Shown piece by piece: positions 59,111-64,000 of a DNA stretch of 64,000 bases. The notes beneath the pieces are model-generated. The model searched no databases. It was not told the DNA's origin and was given only the letters and a program-made list of their open reading frames with translations. The stretch's first letter is position 1; each line of letters starts with the position of its first letter. Made by a program: the position numbers and the translations under genes. This stretch comes from Diphasiastrum complanatum (Eukaryota > Streptophyta > Lycopodiopsida > Lycopodiales > Lycopodiaceae): positions 63,638,671-63,702,670 of the forward strand of contig CM055101.1 of the NCBI GenBank assembly GCA_029204225.1, given 5' to 3'.

Positions 59111-62030
59111 CGACAACAACACGAGCACCATAGCAACCAACAGTTAAACCTGCTGCTCAATCGAGAAGTTTATTGTAAACTTCTACATCACCATCCAATA
59201 CACCAGCTCCATAATGCAAAAAGACACTAATATGAAACGATTCCTTGTCGAAAGAAAGTGAAACCGATATTCCGTCATCGGCTACAATGTCCAATCAAGA
59301 GCAACCTCCAAAGGGAATTGACAAATTTTCTCCCCTTCTACAACCTCAAATCTATTTGTCTTTCCACATGCTGATAAGATTTCCAATGTACCAATACACA
59401 ATATTTCTCGGATTCAGAAATCCAGATAGAGATTCGGTTCTAAATCTCTTGTTCAGAGAGGTCCTCAGGACATAGTACCTCAACCATACCTGCATCTCAA
59501 GCTATATCTTACACCATCTGCTATCAATGATGGTAGATTTAGTGTAACCAACCTTGCCTTGTTTTGACAAGGGCATGTCAAAGTAAGTCATATTACTCTA
59601 CAAAACAGCTGAAATATTGCAACTATCAAGGTACATTATCAATGTTGATGAATGCAAGTTTTGTTCGACAAGTGCTATACAGTTCTCACTCTATGTAACG
59701 TTTGTTTATTTCCTTGTTTCTCTTCACCTATTTTGTGTGATTGATTTTTGCATGAGGAATAGCTATTGCACGAGAGTCTTCTATAGAGCATCTCCAGAAC
59801 ACATTTTCATTCATCTACTATCAATTTTCCAGTCACCTTATACAGAGTTTCGGATTTTTGCGCATCCACCAAATCTACAAAGTATAGATCACGTCAGAGT
59901 TGCTTCCTGTATCTCATTGTCATATTCATCTTTGAGTCAACTACAGCAAGATCAAAACAAATTTAGTTAAAATTTGTTCAATCTTTAGTCCAGTCGCATG
60001 TTCAACGAGTTTCAACTACGTGTTCTACATGCCGATCCAATCCTGAGCATGACCAGTTACCAGTACCAACATCCCCACCAACCAATTTTTTTTTTTTGGG
60101 GGGGGGGGGGAGAGAGTGGATCTGCTTGGATCCACTGGAGTAGTTACGCTGCCAACAACAACATCAACAAGATCAACATCCAAGGTCACAAGTGAAATAT
60201 GTAAAGACAAGGCTAAAGAAGGCAGATGGGTAATCCAAAAAGACTCAATCAGAAGAAGTACCCCAGTCACGACGAAGATCCTTCAGAAAGGGAAACACAA
60301 GCATTGGGAAATCAGTCTCTTTCTTCAACCAACCTCTTGCCATACTTCTGTGCCATTCTCATGTCTATCATCCACACCATCTACCGTTGTCACCGCCACC
60401 CTTCCTTCCATTTGTTTGTTTATCATCAGTTTACTATTCTTCTGAGAAATCCCAAGTTTTTTATAGTCCTGTCGAAGCAGTTGAAAGATCATTGCAAATG
60501 TCTTGCGGAGACCAATTGCCACCTACAATGGCTGATCAATCAACCGAAGACCTAAGAAGTAGGCAAAGCAGCTAGAAGAACTAAAGAGGAAGATCCAAGA
60601 AGCTGAGGAGGAAAGGACTAAACTTAAGCAACAGATGAGTCAGATCGATCTTGATCAAAAGAAACTCTCTGGGTAACGATAGTTGAATCCCCTCTTATGA
60701 AGCCCAAAGAGATCCAAAAGTAATGGATCAAAAGGAAAAGCTGCAGAAAATGAAAGGTGAAGACACCCATGAACCTACAAAATAAAGCGAGCTCCTCACC
60801 AGCAAGTGGTGGTCGAAGCTCGACATTGCAAGGGTCCAAGGTTGCAACCGTAGAACTATCAGTTCCTTCACCCTACCACCAAGCCTTCATCATGTTTCCT
60901 TACCGTTACCAAACCATCCATCCAAAACTGTTCCTACCACCAATTTTTGATGAATCCATCCCCTTGAGACTGATAATCAAAGTTTGTGCAACCTGCAGAT
61001 CAAAGGTTCTCCTTGAGACTGGAACTTCAACTGAGAGAAGAACCACGGAAACACCCAGAGACAAATGGAGGATACAAACCTCCCATAAGATAGAATCTGC
61101 CAAGAAACCAAAGATGAAACCGTCAATGGCAAATACAAGTGACTAAACAAAGAGACACATGGAAAGCACTCATGCATGCAGAGTTGTGAAGCTGTTGAGA
61201 GCTCTCCAAATTTTGAGAATGTCAATCCATTACAGCAATAAGACATTCTAATCCAATTGCGGCAATTTGTGAGAAATAGTTTTTGTATCCATCCACCCAC
61301 AAATCTATATTCATATGATTATTCATTCTCAATTCTCTAACTATTGCAGCAGCATTCTCTACAACTTTTTGAATTTTTCTTGATAATTGGAGTGCATTCC
61401 ATAGGAAGAGCAACATGCAAATGGAACATTGCCATTGTTAGAAGCTATAATCTATAAATGCTTCAAACTACAGTAAATCCATATGAATAGATCTAGCATA
61501 CCTTACTTTTGTAATGTTTATGTCGCATTGAAAATCGTCTTGCCTCAAATTTCACTATAAGCATACAGTGATTTCAAAAGTTCTGCTACTCCCGCTTCAG
61601 TTTTTGCATTGAGCACACCAAGATTTTCAGTCTTAAAGCTCTAGTCCCGAATTTTAGAACAAGCATGAAGAGAAATTATTACATCTCATGCTTAACTAAC
61701 TATTCTCTAAAGTTAACCATACCAGTTAAACGTCGGGCAAGGCCGGAAACTTGAAAAACGACAACCAGAACTTACTGGTTTGCATTCTCTCTCTACGTAA
61801 TCTCTCTCTAAAGTGAAATTTCTTAAAGGACCCATTTTGAGCCCATATTTTCCCTAATGCTTTCGACTTTCTTCCACCAAACACTCTGTTTTTCTTTGCA
61901 AGTTTGAGTGCCTTCAAGGTTGATCTGCTTCTCAGCTCTTGATTGTAGCTTCCAACACTCAGAATGATCTGCAAATGATGCAAGCAGAGTTGTTACTACT
62001 TCACAGTCTCTCACTACAACTTAAGCTGCA
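59111..62030. other. Unassigned region 3' of the gag
   Basis: No protease/RT motif seen on the plus strand, though this is where pol should be. 60557-60681 reads KQLEELKRKIQEAEEERTKL and KQQMSQIDLDQKKLSG then a stop, a likely coiled coil of a retroelement or lost gene. 60088-60111 is T12 followed by G12. Minus-strand short ORFs at 61222-61416 and 61726-62014 have no recognised motif. Confidence 0.4.
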
Positions 62031-62039
62031 AAATGCTCA

Positions 62040-63895
62040 AATGTTCACCAAACTGATCCCAGTCAGTTGCCAATGACATTTCTCTGGATTCAGTGAAATT
62101 CCAAACTTTTTGCATTAAAATAAAAACTTTTTAAAGCACATCAATATGTTCACAATTTCTAAATTTAACACCAATGTCATCTAGATATATCTCTAAAATT
62201 TTATGTAGTAAATATTTGAATGCAAACTGCATCACTCTTTGAAAGGTCAATGGGGCGTTACAGATCCCGAATGGCATCACCTGATATGCATAGGTACCAA
62301 ACTCTGTGGCAAATGAAGTCTTATGAATATCTTTAGGATTTAATCGAATAAGAAAATAACCACTAAAGCCATCTAATAATCTCATTGCCTCTGCTCCTGC
62401 CATTTCTTCGAGTATGGTGTCGGTTAATTGTAAAGGGAACTGGTCCTTTTTTGTGACTTTATTCAATTCTTTTAAGTCCACACATATCCTTAGTTTACCA
62501 TTCTTTTGGGAAACCACCATGATGGGTGATAACCATGTCATGTGTTTAATCTCTTTGATGAAACTCGTTGCTAGTAATCTTTGTATGTCTTCTTTAATTT
62601 TTTTTCTATAGAGTGGATTACAATGGTAAGGCTTCGCTTGGACTGGCTTTGCATCTTTTTCTAATGGGTTATTTCTTTGTTGTCATTTATCAAGATGTGC
62701 TCCTATGTATGAATCAATCTTCTTTTTCATCTGGATCTTTCAAATTTAAAGGAACTATTTTAGCTAGTCCATCAAATGAAGATGATTCACTTGTTGGTTC
62801 TCGCTTTGGTTGTGGCAACTCAATAGAAACATCACCCATTGTGAAGTCTGTGAACTTCTTAGGTACATCAAGTTCAGGGTTCTATTTATGCTCATGGATC
62901 TTTTTAAGTGAAGATGGAGCTCTACTGAGGTGTGGCTTTGAACAAGAAGTGGCTTTAGATAAGTCCATTCTTTGCCGCTCATTAAGAGGAACAATCGGTT
63001 GTTTTAGTTTTTGTCAAATATGCGTTTGTTTCTCTGTTAATCTTGTGTAGAGCATAGGAAGTGTATTATTCTATAAGGATGATCTGACAATCTGCAAATT
63101 ATTAATAACTTTGGGTTGAGAGCTCTGAGTATTCTCTATGATTGTAAGACTCTCATCAATGGTACTAATAATTTCATTTCTTGGATTATCCCATTTGTAT
63201 ACCTTATCATTCGAATGACAAATGGGCTGCGCTAAATATTTTAGTTTCCTCTGCTATTGAATATTATCTTTATACAAAGAGGATTCATCTATATGTGCAA
63301 AAGGTGATGGTAGCTTAATTTCCTTTGGTATCTTTGTAAGATTTGATGATTGTGGATCTAAATAATGAAGTACTTGCTCGTTAGTTGGTCCTTCATCAAT
63401 CATTGTTACCATGATACCTTCATCTGTAATTTCTACAGGCTCATTAACCGATGGATTTGGTAGCCATTCCGTTTGAATAAGCTCAACATCTATATACAAA
63501 AGATAAAATGCATCCATACTCGGATGATCTATACTTGTACATGTTATCGTTATCAGTTTCTCAAATTTGGATAATACTTCATTGCTGCATCTTTGAGCAT
63601 CCACACAGTCAATGGTTGCTAACATGTGTCCCCAATTAATGATATCTGTAGACTGTGTGTAATGTCCTTGAATGGTTGGAGAAACATTTGTTTCATCATA
63701 CATTGTAGAAGAACATTCATCTTCTTCTTGCACGGGTTTTATTTTACAAGTAGAGTAATGAACTGATATCCTTTGATCTCTAGTACCAAAAATGATTCGT
63801 TGTTTTTTCCAATCTTGAATCAATTCGGCATTGGTTAACCATGTAGTTCCCGATAAAATTTATATGCTGACTTTTCCTGTGGAAGATCTAGTATG
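62040..63895 (-). pseudogene. Ty3/gypsy protease-RT fragment
   Basis: Minus strand. At the right, ILSGTTWLTNAELIQDWKKQ (63885-63790) is the end of the gypsy protease (usual ILG..WL....IQDW), with a stop just before it. A long Asp/Glu/Ser linker (63823-63254) follows, then broken sequence. RT (62541-62131): WLSPIMVVSQKNGKLRICVD, LKELNKVTKKDQFPL, LLDGFSGYFLIRL, YQVMPFGICNAPLTFQRVMQ, and the catalytic YLDDI intact. After a stop at about 62128 and a frameshift, KFGISLNPEKCHW appears near 62085-62047. It lacks RNase H and integrase. The motif set is that of non-chromoviral gypsy elements. It runs to within about 100 bp of the right edge. Confidence 0.92.
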
Positions 63896-64000
63896 CTGAA
63901 CATAGAAAGTGATAGCCAAGAAGCAAAAGGCCGGGTAAGAAGAGTGAGATATAGAAAAAAAGAGAAATTGATTGTTGAACTTCCCACTACCGGGTCACAT

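Overview
The window is land-plant nuclear DNA. The evidence is one spliced actin-related protein gene (ARP6 type), one intronless DUF868 gene, the 5' end of a spliced FAD-dependent monooxygenase gene, and one two-exon gene for a probable cell-cycle-type protein. These four genes sit in about 50 kb of decayed retroelements and DNA transposons. Introns carrying transposons (intron 1 of ARP6 is about 7 kb), dense Ty1/copia and Ty3/gypsy debris and long dinucleotide tracts suggest a large, repeat-rich genome such as a gymnosperm or fern. The lineage is inference only. No prokaryotic operons, CRISPR arrays or rRNA/tRNA genes were seen.

Layout. 0-2.7 kb: exons 1-2 of the monooxygenase gene, minus strand, running off the left edge. 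3.2-7.8 kb: a decayed gag-like ORF, a minus-strand copia gag-protease split by a solo LTR with a 5-bp target duplication, and a plus-strand gypsy RT/RNase H relic. 7.9-10.2 kb: a 308-bp near-perfect tandem duplication and a GC-rich repetitive island. 10.5-12.5 kb: a two-exon gene whose 426-aa product has a consensus destruction box. 15.9-16.6 kb: a copia tail. 16.8-17.05 kb: a ~40-bp minisatellite, followed directly by ARP6 (17.3-27.0 kb, seven exons). ARP6 intron 1 holds GA and TA microsatellites, a small LTR element with a chromodomain remnant, a palindromic GGTACC cassette, an LTR element with a primer-binding site, and a copia RNase H scrap.

29.2-32.0 kb: a hAT transposase-derived gene (DUF659 to dimerisation domain) with recognisable introns and an RG-rich tail. 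34.5-36.5 kb: an LTR with primer site, a 30-bp poly-C run, a chromovirus integrase and a MITE. 38.1-41.6 kb: a gypsy integrase end fused to a copia integrase-RT-RNase H whose RT core is inverted, closed by a 577-bp LTR. 43.2-43.8 kb: a TRIM-like element. 46.1-47.0 kb: an intact DUF868 gene. 49.6-49.8 kb: a long imperfect hairpin. 51.5-56.3 kb: pieces of at least three copia elements in mixed orientation. 56.8-57.6 kb: a 24-bp minisatellite upstream of a gypsy gag (57.7-59.1 kb). 62.0-64.0 kb: a minus-strand gypsy protease-RT relic running off the right edge.

The host genes do not form a functional cluster. ARP6 is a chromatin-remodelling (SWR1) subunit, the D-box protein looks like a possible APC/C substrate, DUF868 is of unknown function and the FAD enzyme is metabolic. 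I found no clearly new biological system. The most unusual things are structural: the inverted RT core, the palindromic GGTACC cassette, the 24-bp (8-codon) array, the hairpin at 49.7 kb and the D-box protein.
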